A stretch of 64,000 nucleotides of DNA, taken from Heterobilharzia americana. Lineage: Eukaryota > Platyhelminthes > Trematoda > Strigeidida > Schistosomatidae. The notes below the pieces were generated by a model. The model did not search any database, was not told where the DNA came from, and saw nothing but the letters and a program-made list of their open reading frames with translations. This document shows positions 45,641-55,554 of the stretch, piece by piece (the first letter of the stretch is position 1; each line of letters starts with the position of its first letter). The DNA lies in NCBI GenBank assembly GCA_944470555.2, contig OX104129.1, forward strand, positions 83,350,820 to 83,414,819. The letters are read 5' to 3'. The position numbers and the translations under genes were made by a program.

Positions 45641-46127
45641 ACCTTGTTCAGTTGATCATTCTCTTGTAAAAATGACATTTGCAATACTATCTTCGAAGTA
45701 ATTCTTAGATCACCTTTTTTTGTTATTTTTTACTTAAATAAACCACGTTTTACACGCTAATTCATCAAGAAAGCGAGAAACCTTTATTTTTGTTAAGCTT
45801 TCTTTGTAATCGTGGAAAATATTCCATGATTAGTCTCTAAAAGAAAGTGTTTAGGTGCTCAGTATCAGTGGTCTGAATCTTCCAGAGATTCTGCAGCATC
45901 GCTTAGAGATAACATAATTTGAATGTTAGTTAGATTTACTTACATCCAGTTAAATTTGTGTTCGTCCAAATTTGTATATATGTCACTGTAAGATACGATA
46001 AAAATGTGTAACAGTACTGTAAGTCTGTGAAGTAGAGTTCGGAAACAAACAGTGTGCTCAAATGACCCATAGCCATACGCTTGTGTGATTTTTAAAATGG
46101 TGGAGAACATTTGTAGCTTAGGCGAAT
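45641..46127. other. AT-rich spacer
   Basis: Nothing recognised. Confidence 0.4.
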
Positions 46128-46252
46128 GATCTTGGTTGCATTGTGTTCTCTCAGCAAAGCTTTTTAATCGTGGAGATTTCATCGTCTTGCTAGAAGAAAT
46201 CATCATCAGTAACTTCAGTATGAAGTGAGCCGTCAATATCTCTCCGTCAGCA
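46128..46252 (-). repeat. PLE terminal sequence in inverse orientation
   Basis: The reverse complement matches the PLE 3' end at 47226-47345 (TGACGGAGAGATA, GAAGTTA, GATGAAA, GAACACAATGCAAC). It sits directly before the PLE coding part, forming an inverted terminal repeat around it. Confidence 0.75.
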
Positions 46253-47345
46253 AACCCTCACAGCTTGATCAACAACGTTCTCAATGACATCGAATTCACA
46301 GTGAAGGAGTCAAACAACCAATTATCATTCTTGAATGTTTTGGTCAGTAGAACTAATGCCGGAAAGCTGGAAACCCAAGTGTACAGGAAGCCAACACACA
46401 CTGACCAAATCCTCAACTACAATAGCAACAACCCAACAACACAAAATCAGTTGCATGCAGACTGTGTTCAAAAGAGCGAGAACATACTGCACTACAACAA
46501 CTCCAAGGAGAAACGAAGAAAAACACTTCATGTCCACCCTAATGAAAAAACGACTACCCATGAAACTTTATCGGAAGAAGCCTATCCCCTACAACATGAA
46601 CAATAAAGTCATCGACGGAAATCAATACAAGCATCATCCTACCACACATAAAGGATGTATCAGAAATCATGACAAGATTACTGAGGCTATTTGGAATTGG
46701 TGTGGCCACTCATAAACCTACGAATTCCCTCCAAACACTATTATCCAGACCAAAGGATGCAACAATCAAAGAAGACAAACTGAATATCATTTACAAAACC
46801 AACTGCAATAACTGCAGTCAACACTACATTGAACAAAGTGGTCACCCTCTTCGCTTTCATCCACATGAACATCAATTGGCCACTAAACGTCACATGCGAC
46901 ATTTCATCACTCATCACTCAATGCATGTGGATAACAACTATGGATATGAATGGAATTTCGACAATGTAGAAATATTGGATGGAGAGAGGAAACACAAAGA
47001 AAATCAGAGAATTCCTACAAGCATGGCATTCACATGAGTCAGTCAGCAATCAGTCGATGTATAGACATAGACTCAATGCATCAAGCAATAAGAAAAATGG
47101 TAGACGATGGGAAAGTCAGAAGTGAAGCAGAGGAACAGGCAGCCAGTAGGAAAATCTCTACAGTTAATGATACAACAATCGAAGGAAACAACTAATCACA
47201 AACCAGTTTATCATGGCTGGGTACAAAGTCACTGACGGAGAGATACTGACAGGTCACTTTATGTTGAAGTTAGTGCTGATGATGTCGTCTAGAAGGACGA
47301 TGAAAGCTTCACGATTGAACAACCCATCTCATAGAACACAATAGT
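46253..47345 (+). pseudogene. Penelope-like element (second type), RT end and GIY-YIG endonuclease
   Basis: 46265-46606 reads NDIEFTVKESNNQLSFLNVL and VYRKPTHTDQILNYNSNNP, the RT thumb-side conserved region of PLEs. A frameshift follows. 46669-47037 reads GVATHKPTNSLQTLLSRPKD, then KLNIIYKTNCNNCSQHYIEQ with SGHPL, in which the paired cysteines and HYI(G)Q-GHPL match the PLE nuclease (YIG reads YIE, so probably dead), then WNFDNVEILDGERKHKENQR at the end. The 3' untranslated part runs to 47345. Two shorter copies lie at 24615-25165 and 25925-26410. Confidence 0.82.
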
Positions 47346-47464
47346 CCTAATTTAATGACCTAAATGATCTTTCGTTTTATACTGTTACATCGCGCATATG
47401 TTACTTCAGTTTTAAGAAGACATCAGCATACTTTCAAAATAAAGTTAAGAACTTTTGAGGGAGT
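47346..47464. other. Short unassigned spacer
   Basis: Nothing recognised. Confidence 0.4.
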
Positions 47465-47577
47465 TGTGGAGATTTGGAAATATTTCAAGTTGTTATTCAT
47501 CGTAGACTGACATCAGTTGGAGGATCAAAGGAAACCTGGGAGCACTGGACAGCTGTTTCGTCCTAGTATGGGACTCC
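47465..47577 (-). mobile_element. SINE family 2, 3' part only, ending inside the hammerhead
   Basis: The minus strand begins GGAGTCCCATACTAGGACGA, i.e. inside the core and 5' strand of stem II, and continues through GAAA, stem III ACAGCTGT and the family 2 body. It lacks stem I 5' and most of the core, so it cannot cleave. Confidence 0.8.
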
Positions 47578-47592
47578 GTGACATCGTGAGCT

Positions 47593-47815
47593 AACAGAAG
47601 TTGAAAATATGGAGCATTGGATTCTGACCGAGTGGATAATTCGATGGCAGCGTGCTGGACGTGGAACCTGAAGTTTCGAACCCTGCTGGTGTGGGGTCGT
47701 GGGTGCGCACTGCTGAGGAGTCCCATACTAGGACGAAACAGCTGTCCAGTGCTCCCAGGTTTCCTTTGTTCCTCCAACTGATGTCAGTCCACGATGAATA
47801 ACAACTTAAAGTCAA
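47593..47815 (+). mobile_element. SINE family 2, complete tRNA-headed unit with intact hammerhead
   Basis: Starts ACAGAAGTTGAAAATATGGA. The A-box-like region is GAGTGGATAATTCGATGGCA and the B-box-like region GTTTCGAACCC, giving a tRNA-derived pol III head. The hammerhead (47701-47756) is followed by AGGTTTCCTTTG, CAACTGATGTCAGTCC and GATGAATAACAACTT. It is the only copy in which the whole ribozyme fold can be drawn without a core defect. It is headed towards its truncated inverse neighbour at 47465. Confidence 0.85.
47701..47756 (+). ncRNA. Hammerhead ribozyme motif (type I layout), apparently intact
   Basis: Stem I is GCACTG 47707-47712 with CAGTGC 47747-47752, possibly extended by GGG 47701-47703 with CCC 47754-47756 across an internal loop. 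The core is CTGAGGA 47713-47719 (CUGANGA). Stem II is GTCC 47720-47723 with GGAC 47731-47734, loop CATACTA. GAA is 47735-47737. Stem III is the palindrome ACAGCTGT 47738-47745, with A-U at its base. The predicted cleavage is after C 47746. Short palindromic stem III is known from schistosome and PLE hammerheads, which may act as dimers. Cleavage itself is inference. Confidence 0.8.
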
Positions 47816-48165
47816 GAACGATACACAAATGGAAAACCTCTAACAATCTGTGTTATCTTCACCCTTCCAGTGTAATCGAATGAAATTTGAGGTCAAACTG
47901 GTCGAGGTGTGACAAATATCTCTTTCCTAACTCATAATTTGTCAATTCTCAAAGTCAAAAAAATTGCAACCCAAACATTCTTGAAATATTCGAATATCCT
48001 TCACCTGTTTACAAAACCTTGGTGATGAGATTGTTACCAAGTCTGGTGATGAAATGTCTAAGACGGGATAACAAAGCTTAGAAAACACCAAACCGCTAGT
48101 TATGACCTTTGATTTGCAGTCAATAATCTGTGTGAAAAATATTTTTTAATATAATCTCAGAGTAT
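47816..48165. other. AT-rich spacer
   Basis: Nothing recognised. Confidence 0.4.
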
Positions 48166-48169
48166 AATA

Positions 48170-48275
48170 ATGATGGATAGTGGCTTGTAGTAGAATCTAA
48201 GACACGCGCTTCGTCCTATTCGGGACTTGTCAGCTGGTTGTGTCTGCCTTCCAGTGAGCGACGTTGTTCCCACCA
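48170..48275 (-). mobile_element. Sm-alpha-like SINE with mutated hammerhead
   Basis: Minus strand: GGTGGGAACAACGTCGCTCA, CACAACCAG, core CTGACAA (G8 is A), stem II GTCC/CGAATA/GGAC intact, GAA, then GCGCGTGTC and a mutated stem I partner TTAGAT. Probably inactive. Confidence 0.75.
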
Positions 48276-48328
48276 ATAATATATAATTCAAACACAAGTA
48301 AAATCAAGGCATCCGTTGAGGAGCGCAT

Positions 48329-48532
48329 ATGTCACTAAGTCCTTATCAATATGGTTCAGTCAACGACGAGCTAATACAAGGAAGAAGATTAATCTCAGGG
48401 TGTTTAGAAAATCAGAGCGAGATGTTTCTAGCCTCAGTTGTCAAACACCATGGATATACCTGGTTAAACTGTAAACTAGTTGGCCAGTTCCTAAAGTTTT
48501 CTGAAAATTATTCAGCTAGAATTTACCGTTAA
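48329..48532 (+). other. Unidentified 67-codon open frame
   Basis: Serine- and leucine-containing frame with no recognised motif, lying between SINE fragments. Possibly chance; I cannot assign it. Confidence 0.15.
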
Positions 48533-48574
48533 CGAAATCTTCTCTGAGTTTGCTAACACACAGTAGGTGACTTG

Positions 48575-48745
48575 AGTTAGTTGGAGGCAATTGGCAGAAA
48601 GCCCTCCTCAACCTAGATTTAGTGCTTGTTGGCACTCGTCAGCAAGGCGTCTCTGCAACCCCAACGGAACTGATGTCCCACCCGAGATTCGACTCCGCAT
48701 CACTCATATTGTTATCAGCGACATTATCACTGAGCTATTCGGGCC
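48575..48745 (-). mobile_element. tRNA-headed SINE (family 3) with hammerhead-like core
   Basis: Minus strand: GGCCCGAATAGCTCAGTGAT (A-box-like), GAGTCGAATCTCGGG (B-box-like), GACGCCTTG, core CTGACGA, and perfect stem II GTGC-CAACAA-GCAC. Then TAAA replaces GAAA, followed by TCTAGGTT. G12 is lost, so it is likely inactive, but it supports the family consensus. Confidence 0.72.
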
Positions 48746-48860
48746 ATGACCGGAGGAGGAAATGCGCATCCTGGATTCCACTGCTAGCCATTACCCATCA
48801 TTACTATACATAATTGAAACACAGGCAATATCAAGGCATCTGTACAGGTACCCATATACC
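48746..48860 (+). mobile_element. 5'-truncated Sm-alpha-like SINE
   Basis: Begins within the hammerhead (GGAGGAAATGCGCATCCTGG) directly after the head of the inverted family 3 SINE, then GATTCCACTGCTAGCC and the satellite-like body. Stem II and the CUGANGA core are missing. Confidence 0.75.
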
Positions 48861-49475
48861 AATAGAGATCGATGAATTTGGTCCAATCACCGACAATATA
48901 ACACAAGCCATGATACAATTTCATGTAATTGTAATTAGTCTGGTATATATAAATTCAGATTTGTTTTTAAAAGATGACATCCAAGGTGAATGACAGTTTT
49001 TTCCACTTTTGTACTGAAGTAGTTTCATCGATCACTATTTCGTCATTTGGCTGTATCAGTTAAACCTAGAAATGATTGATCTGGGATATAGTTCCTTAGG
49101 ACTTTGATTCAATTCTTCCACTGTATGAAACTAAGGAAAGGCGAGAATAACAGTTTTGAAAGAATATCATGGATTCATCTTTATTTCACAGTTTTTCGTC
49201 ATCTGCTTACATTAATTCTAATACCAATTTATATAAAATGTTTCCACTTTCGGCAGCCCGATAAAAACGTTACGTTGTCTAAATTTTTCACTGCACATAG
49301 GTGTGACATTTTTTACTTACAATTTATTTGAATCAGTTAACTAGGTATTCTAAAAGTGTAATGTACTCATGTACAGTTTTGAAATGTTTTCAACTGGCTG
49401 TTTCTCGTGTAGATAACAGAACAATGAAAAAAATTGTGAAATTCGATGAAATTGGACTATTTACTGAGCAGAATT
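48861..49475. other. AT-rich spacer
   Basis: No assignable features. Confidence 0.4.
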
Positions 49476-49479
49476 CATC

Positions 49480-50335
49480 ATATTTCCACATCTCAGATGC
49501 TTAGCTTGAATGACAAATTCTTGTGTTGGGTGAGTGAACCATCATCATCATCATCAATATGCGACCAGGCATTACTGCGTAACAGTCGCAGTCATATCAC
49601 TACATCAAATCAAAAGGCAGTGAACTGCAAGATGAAGATGAGAAAATTTAATTCAAATAAATATAAAGTCATAACAGAGAGAAAGGAAGAATGAGAAAAT
49701 GGTGAGATTCGGTGTAGCGTCGCTAAGATGAGGATAATATATGTATACATTTGCGTCACTGACCTCTATTCTGAGCTATATCACCTACAGTCTCCAGCCA
49801 ATGGTTCCCCTTGTCCCTCAGACCCCATGCGGCTGATATGCATCGTTTCACATGGCGTAAACCAAAAGTCAAGGACATCATACATTGATGCAGTGTTTTA
49901 GTCTGGCCACCTTAGGCCTCTTTCCAACCTGAACCTACTTCAGCCAACATTGTGTGACAAGGCAGACGATGGTTTGGCCTACGTACCATGTCTCAACCAT
50001 CTTAGTCGATGAAGGTTCACAACCGTGTCAACTGATTCACCACTCCTCCCTAAAACTCTAAATCTAAATACTGCATTTCTCACGTGGCGACACCACGAAA
50101 ACCATCACCATCCAAATAATGTTCGATTTTCTGTACATCCTTCATCCAAGATAAGAAATTCATCCAATACCACCTGTCTGTTCAACATAATGGCCCATAA
50201 TAGTGCTATTATTAACATCACTCGGATCCGGTAAACATTTCTTTTGAATATATTGTTCTGGTAGTGAACCTGCAGAGAATTCACCATTGTATATTACATA
50301 TTGTTTGGAATAAAGTGATTATTATTATTATTATC
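49480..50335 (+). repeat. Composite repeat, long form (partner 62690-62970)
   Basis: The outer parts (CAGATGCTTAGCTTGAATGA ... and ACATCACTCGGATCCGGTAA ... TTTGGAATAAAGTGATTATT) match 62690-62970 in order. The middle, about 49565-50110, is extra. The 3' end with an ATT tail suggests a retroelement terminus. Confidence 0.65.
49780..50105 (-). mobile_element. Non-LTR fragment of the same family as 1809-2811 (C-terminal/3' part)
   Basis: Minus-strand text such as GGGACAAGGGGAACCATTGG and GGAGTGGTGAATCAGTTGAC, and the order of blocks, parallels 2520-2800. Decayed, no open frame. Confidence 0.5.
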
Positions 50336-50445
50336 ATGTTGATAGAAAATTATTGAACTGATGAAAAGATATCATTGATTTGACGTAAGCGATAATACAT
50401 AAATTGAGTGAATGAATATACATAGGCTAACAGAAAGTTATCTCT

Positions 50446-51017
50446 TTTACCTAACTATCCACATAGGCAACAATGCTTCAACCACAGCAGACACACGCAC
50501 AGATGATCATGTCAAACACAAGATCGGAAAAGTCAGCAAAACAGGTCTTGCTTAACCTGAAATCAGTGTCCACATCTACTCCACCACACTCCACTCAACT
50601 CAGTATAAACCGTGAACAACATGTGGATTATCAACACTAGTGTCAGTCAAGTAAGTCAGTGTTTCTGTGTGATGGTTGACAGAGTCGGTGCATTACACAA
50701 AGCATTTCCAACAAACTGAACACACTGAACATCATCAACAGCTGCCACCTACGCTCACTCGATTGTGAAGATCAGATGGACAGAAAACTAAGAATAAACA
50801 AGAAGGAAGTGACTCTGGTTTGCGAGCGAACCAACCAAGAAGTTGTTGGTTAACAAATGTGTAAAGGGAGAAAGTGGAAATGAATTGGATTTGATACACA
50901 CTGAGGAGACCATTCGACGACATCACGCATGAGACGAGGTCAGTCTGTTGAGTGTAATCCGAAGGGGAAGTGACGAGTTTGGTGCGAGTTTGATGGTGAC
51001 ATGGAGGAGATGGTGTG
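50446..51017 (+). mobile_element. RTE C-terminal fragment, direct repeat of 53012-53588
   Basis: Almost identical to 53012-53588 (ACCTAACTATCCACATAGGC ... GGAGGAGATGGTGTGA). It begins abruptly in RTE sequence and joins at 51018 to an unrelated part of the RTE (endonuclease). Confidence 0.85.
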
Positions 51018-52065
51018 AAAAGTCACAATCGTACAATGCCACACTAAGCACCTAACAATGATGCAAATGAAGAGAAGAAGAAGGAATTGTACAGACAACT
51101 GCAATCAGCACAGAACAAGACGTCAGTTGGCGACATCAAAATTCTAATAAGTAGTGTGACATGAATGCTAAACTGTGTGGAGCAGACAACACAGGAGGAG
51201 AACAAATCATGGGCCGAGAAGCACTTGGTGAAATGAATGAGAACGGAGAATTGCTTGCAGAATTCTTTACATTCAACGACCAGATAGAATCCCGTCAGAA
51301 GCACTGAAAACAGACGCGGGCACAACAGTGGACATGCTCACATGACTGTAGCAGATGTTGATACTCAACCAACAACACCACCACCAACAACAAGTATCAA
51401 TCACCGTCACGGAGAGAAACTTAAAGGAAGTAGTCACTTTCGCCAACCACCTAGGCAGTATCGTTTCAACTACAGGTGATGGCGGCGACACAGACGAGGA
51501 TGTCAAAACCGGGATCTGGAAAGTAAGACAGGTTTCAATTGACCTGAAACCAGTGTTGAGATATTCTGCACTCAGCATAAAGTGTGAATCATATCCGGAT
51601 TTTCAACACCAACGTCAGTGCAGTGAGTATTTCTCTGTGGTGGTTCAGAAACTTGGTGCGTTACGAAAGTCATTTCCAGGAAGCTGCACGCATTCATCAA
51701 TATATGAAACCTACTCTCGTTGCTGAAGCTCAGATGGCCAGAAATGATAAGCAACAAGGAATCGTGGCTGTCAACATACTAACCAAGTACCTATCGCTCA
51801 ACAAATATGCACAGGGAGATAGTGGGGATTGATTGAGCATTTGGAGACGTCACGTTCCAAGCCAGGCACTCGACTGGAATCCAAAGGGGAAACGAGGATT
51901 TTGGCGTCTGAGGTGAGGGCGACATGACGGAGATCGTGTGAGGAAGAAATGAGAGGTTGTGGGCAGTCGTGGATCCAGGCTCAAAATATTCCAGAGAACA
52001 CAGTGGAATGGAGGCATGCTACTGAAGTGGTTTGTTCCACTGATGACCCAAAAGACAAATAATAA
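51018..52065 (+). mobile_element. RTE deletion derivative (endonuclease end, RT piece, C-terminal region)
   Basis: 51018-51278 is endonuclease sequence (ends TTTACATTCAACGAC). It jumps to RT motif 1 (CAGATAGAATCCCGTCAGAA), the same junction as in the copy at 58519-60935. A second jump at about 51345 leads to the spacer (ACTCAACCAACAACACCACC), then the C-terminal region and a 3' tail with AATAATAATC. No RT core is present. Confidence 0.85.
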
Positions 52066-53604
52066 TAATCAACTATTAATCTCCTTTGAATAGATTTCAC
52101 ATGCTGAAGTTATCGTTGTGACTGTAACCGTGTATACTGCACTCAGTTTGCATATCGTTACCCAAAATACTTGAACGACGTATGTAATCGTATCCTTAAT
52201 GCGCTGCAAGCAAAGAAAATAAATGTGTGACTGTTTGAGAATTATCAGATTGTTTCAGCATTATTACTGATCGACTATACAAGCATGAGCAGTTTTTTTA
52301 AAGTACTTACCCATCACTGTCAACTTAAATCATAACCAGAATATTTTAATTCGCGGGTTATAATTATCCGAAATCATATGCGTATCAAACTGTGACGATA
52401 CACTACACATCATCATAGAACAGAGTAAAGAATGCAAGTCAACTCTCTAACTCAACTTCATCAACTTTGAAAAGGCCTTGGATAGCGTCGAAACAGAAGT
52501 AATTTGGAAGTTGCTTCAACACTATGGTTTCGCTGCCACAAACCTTTACCAGCCTCATTCACCAGCTATATGCTATGCTATATGATGATGCTACACGCCA
52601 AGTGATTCACAACGGAAAGAAACCTCAGTGTGCATTTGAAGTGGAAACAGAAAGAAGTAAGACAAGGTTGCCTACTTTCATCACCGATGATCTTCCTGAT
52701 TGTGGTCGACTCGACACGACTCAACTGGACTGGAGTGAACTAGATCATGCAACAGACAACTGTGAGGAACTGGGAGAAGATTGGCATACGCTGGCCTGAC
52801 CGATGAAAAGACTCCAGAAGCAGTTTGCATTTCGCTAATGATGGAGATTTATGTCTAATGTCTCGTTGCACAAACTCGAGGATCTATAGCCAAAAACCAA
52901 CAAGTTGACAGAAAACACAGGCAGCGAAGATGGAACTGACTTCAGGTGAACGTAGAAAAGACAAGCACCAATCACTATCAACGGGAGACAGGAATCTAAG
53001 GGAAGTTGTCTCTTTTACCTAACTATCCACATAGGCAACAATGCTTCAACCACAGCAGACACACGCACAGATGATCATGTCAAACACAAGATCAGAAAAG
53101 TCAGCAAAACAGGTCTTGCTTAACCTGAAATCAGTGTCCACATCTACTCCACCACACTCCACTCAACTCAGTATAAACCGTGAACAACATGTGGATTATC
53201 AACACTAGTGTCAGTCAAGTAAGTCAGTGTTTCTGTGTGATGGTTGACAGAGTCGGTGCATTACACAAAGCATTTCCAACAAACTGAACACACTGAACAT
53301 CATCAACAGCTGCCACCTACGCCCACTCGATTGTGAAGATCAGATGGACAGAAAACTAAGAATAAACAAGAAGGAAGTGACTCTGGTTTGCGAGCGAACC
53401 AACCAAGAAGTTGTTGGTTAACAAATGTGTAAAGGGAGAAAGTGGAAATGAATTGGATTTGATACACACTGAGGAGACCATTTGACGACATCACGCATGA
53501 GACGAGGTCAGTCTGTTGAGTGTAATCCGAAGGGGAAGTGACGAGTTTGGTTTCGGATTTGATGGTGACATGGAGGAGATGGTGTGAGGAATAAATGAGT
53601 GGAT
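51714..53604 (+). repeat. 1.9-kb inverted duplication, left arm
   Basis: Reverse complement of 55702-57585. It spans the end of one RTE copy, about 320 bp of non-RTE sequence (52070-52390) and a second RTE copy, so it is a segmental duplication and not two independent insertions. Confidence 0.92.
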
Positions 53605-53650
53605 TGGACACATGCTATGGCAGTGGTATATTCCACTAGTAACTCAAGCG
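52395..53650 (+). mobile_element. Degenerate RTE copy (RT motif A to 3' end)
   Basis: Starts CACTACACATCATCATAGAA and has a decayed motif A (NFINFEKALDSVET in broken frames near 52450), a decayed FADD near 52840, the spacer, and the C-terminal region. The ending TTCCACTAGTAACTCAAGCG is degraded with no AAT tail. Full of stops. Confidence 0.8.
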
Positions 53651-54420
53651 ACCAATTATAAGTATATTATGTGAAATGAAATGTTTTTCAGTACGCTGAT
53701 TAATAGCTATTGAGACTAATATATTATCACTGCTCAAAAATATTTGAAAATCAACGTCCATTATGAACTTTTATGTAGCGCATTTTATAAACTGCTGAAG
53801 GTTAAAATGAGCTCTAATTTTATATGTTATAAAGAAAATTCTATGAATTATTCTATCTGTTTGATTCATATTGTTTACATTCATTCAAGACAAAAACCAG
53901 TCAATAATGTTGACCTTAAAATAAGACTAGTTCATAGTTTATACCTTATTATTATTTGTAGTTAACTAGTTTTCTTTACTTTAACAAATCGGTTGTCAAT
54001 TACCATAGATGTTTTTCAATTCAACAGAACTTATCATATGTTATTCTTTAGTATCTTTCAGTCTTCAGCAGAATTTAAATCTTCGACAACTAGTTTTTAG
54101 GTGTTTCAAACGGTAACCTAATTTTCACCTATTACCATCAGTAATCTCGTTTCAACATTGTTGTTAAAAAAGATAAAACTTACCAGTGGAAATTTTACTT
54201 TACGAGTTGAGAAAAATTCACACTAATTTAACTCACAGCAGGAGATGAAACTGATTGTTTTCTTCTTTTTTTCAGTAAGGTGAAAACAAGATGGTAATTA
54301 TGTTAGAAGTACTTATCATTCCCTATCAATGTTATCTGCATAATGAACCATTTAAGTACTGTGGAAAGCTAAACTAACCGATAAAAATGCGTAAAACTCA
54401 TGTGACCAACTTGATTGTAA
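53651..54420. other. AT-rich spacer inside the inverted duplication
   Basis: A 73-codon frame at 53744-53965 has no recognisable feature. Confidence 0.45.
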
Positions 54421-54424
54421 CTAG

Positions 54425-54500
54425 CAGTGAAGTCGAGGAAGCGTATTTCGTTCTATTTGAAACTCATCAACTAGATGTACATGCAGACCATTGAGACTCG
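54425..54500 (-). mobile_element. Sm-alpha-like SINE fragment with divergent hammerhead
   Basis: Minus strand: ACATCTAG, core TTGATGA (C3 is T), stem II GTTT/CAAATA/GAAC (still four pairs), GAA, ATACGCTT, CCTCGACTTCACTGCTAG. Stem II pairing is preserved although its sequence differs from the consensus GTCC/GGAC. Confidence 0.6.
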
Positions 54501-55104
54501 AAGCTCGTACACATTTGTTTAAATAACAGGGCTTTATCTACCAGGATAGGATAGGAGCGACCTCTTATGCAAAATGGTATTAGTTGCTACTATTTGTTGA
54601 TGTCTGTAATTCCCTGTTGTTATATTAGATGAAATTGATCAGATTTTCTTGGCATATGAGCTCCTATGTGAACGCGTCCTTTTTTCATCCTATTCTTTCT
54701 CTTAGATTGCTAAGAATTCCTACACTTTAGATAACGGAACCAGGGTAACATATGCGGAGATTGTACAATATGTGAGATATGTCGATGCAACAGTTATCCA
54801 TCAAATGAAACAACCTCCAGGAGTTAGTTCCAGAACTTTGTAGGTTAAGTTTTCGTACATATGAGTGAGTGCAGAAATAGAGATTAGCATATATGCAACT
54901 GTTAAAGTACAGCCTAAGAATTTGGATATTGTTAGCTTTAAATCTCGAAATATTACTGTATCTTATGTCGCCTAATCGGCTTTAAAAAACCGGTAAATTC
55001 TAAGAAGTATTCAGAGGTGAACATCTTCACTGATTAACATAAAGAAACAACATCTTCAGATACAGTACATGGATACGTTTCTACTACTGTGTTTCTCATC
55101 AGCT
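54501..55104. other. AT-rich spacer
   Basis: 54540-54690 shares short stretches (GGCATATGAGCTCCTATGTG) with 29140-29165. Otherwise nothing recognised. Confidence 0.4.
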
Positions 55105-55330
55105 GCCTACAATCTGAATCCTAGGGGGGGGGGGACAACATCACTCACTGGGAGGCAGCTATATCCAGCTGACGAGTCCCAAATAGGAAGAAATGCGCAT
55201 CCTGGATTCCACAGCTAGCAACATTCTATGATTAATATATAATTAAGAACATAGGTTACAGCAAGGCACCAACACAAGAGCCCGTCTCCCAATAGAATCA
55301 GATCGATTCGGTCGAATCAACAACGGTACA
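55105..55330 (+). mobile_element. Sm-alpha-like SINE with near-intact hammerhead
   Basis: Hammerhead at 55163-55207: stem I ATCCAG with CTGGAT; core CTGACGA 55169-55175; stem II GTCC, loop CAAATA, GGAA; GAA; palindromic stem III ATGCGCAT; C17 at 55201. The only defect is A instead of C at 55189, which breaks the stem II pair next to the core. The body downstream (ATAGAATCAGATCGATTCGG) fits the satellite-like schistosome Sm-alpha layout. A G run lies at 55123-55132. Confidence 0.8.
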
Positions 55331-55554
55331 ATACAAACAATTATACCAATTTTAAGATCAATTGATTAAAAATGTCTGACTGAGAGGTGCTCAGACATGA
55401 AGTCGCATATCCCAACATGTGTTCTTGCAGGGCATGCTCCACACATTTATGTGACCTCTCTCAATATTAACAATAATCTTGATGTTCCTTTATAATTTGT
55501 CAAACATCCACTCGAGAATATCCGTTACATCTTTCTGTATACGCATGCCGATTT

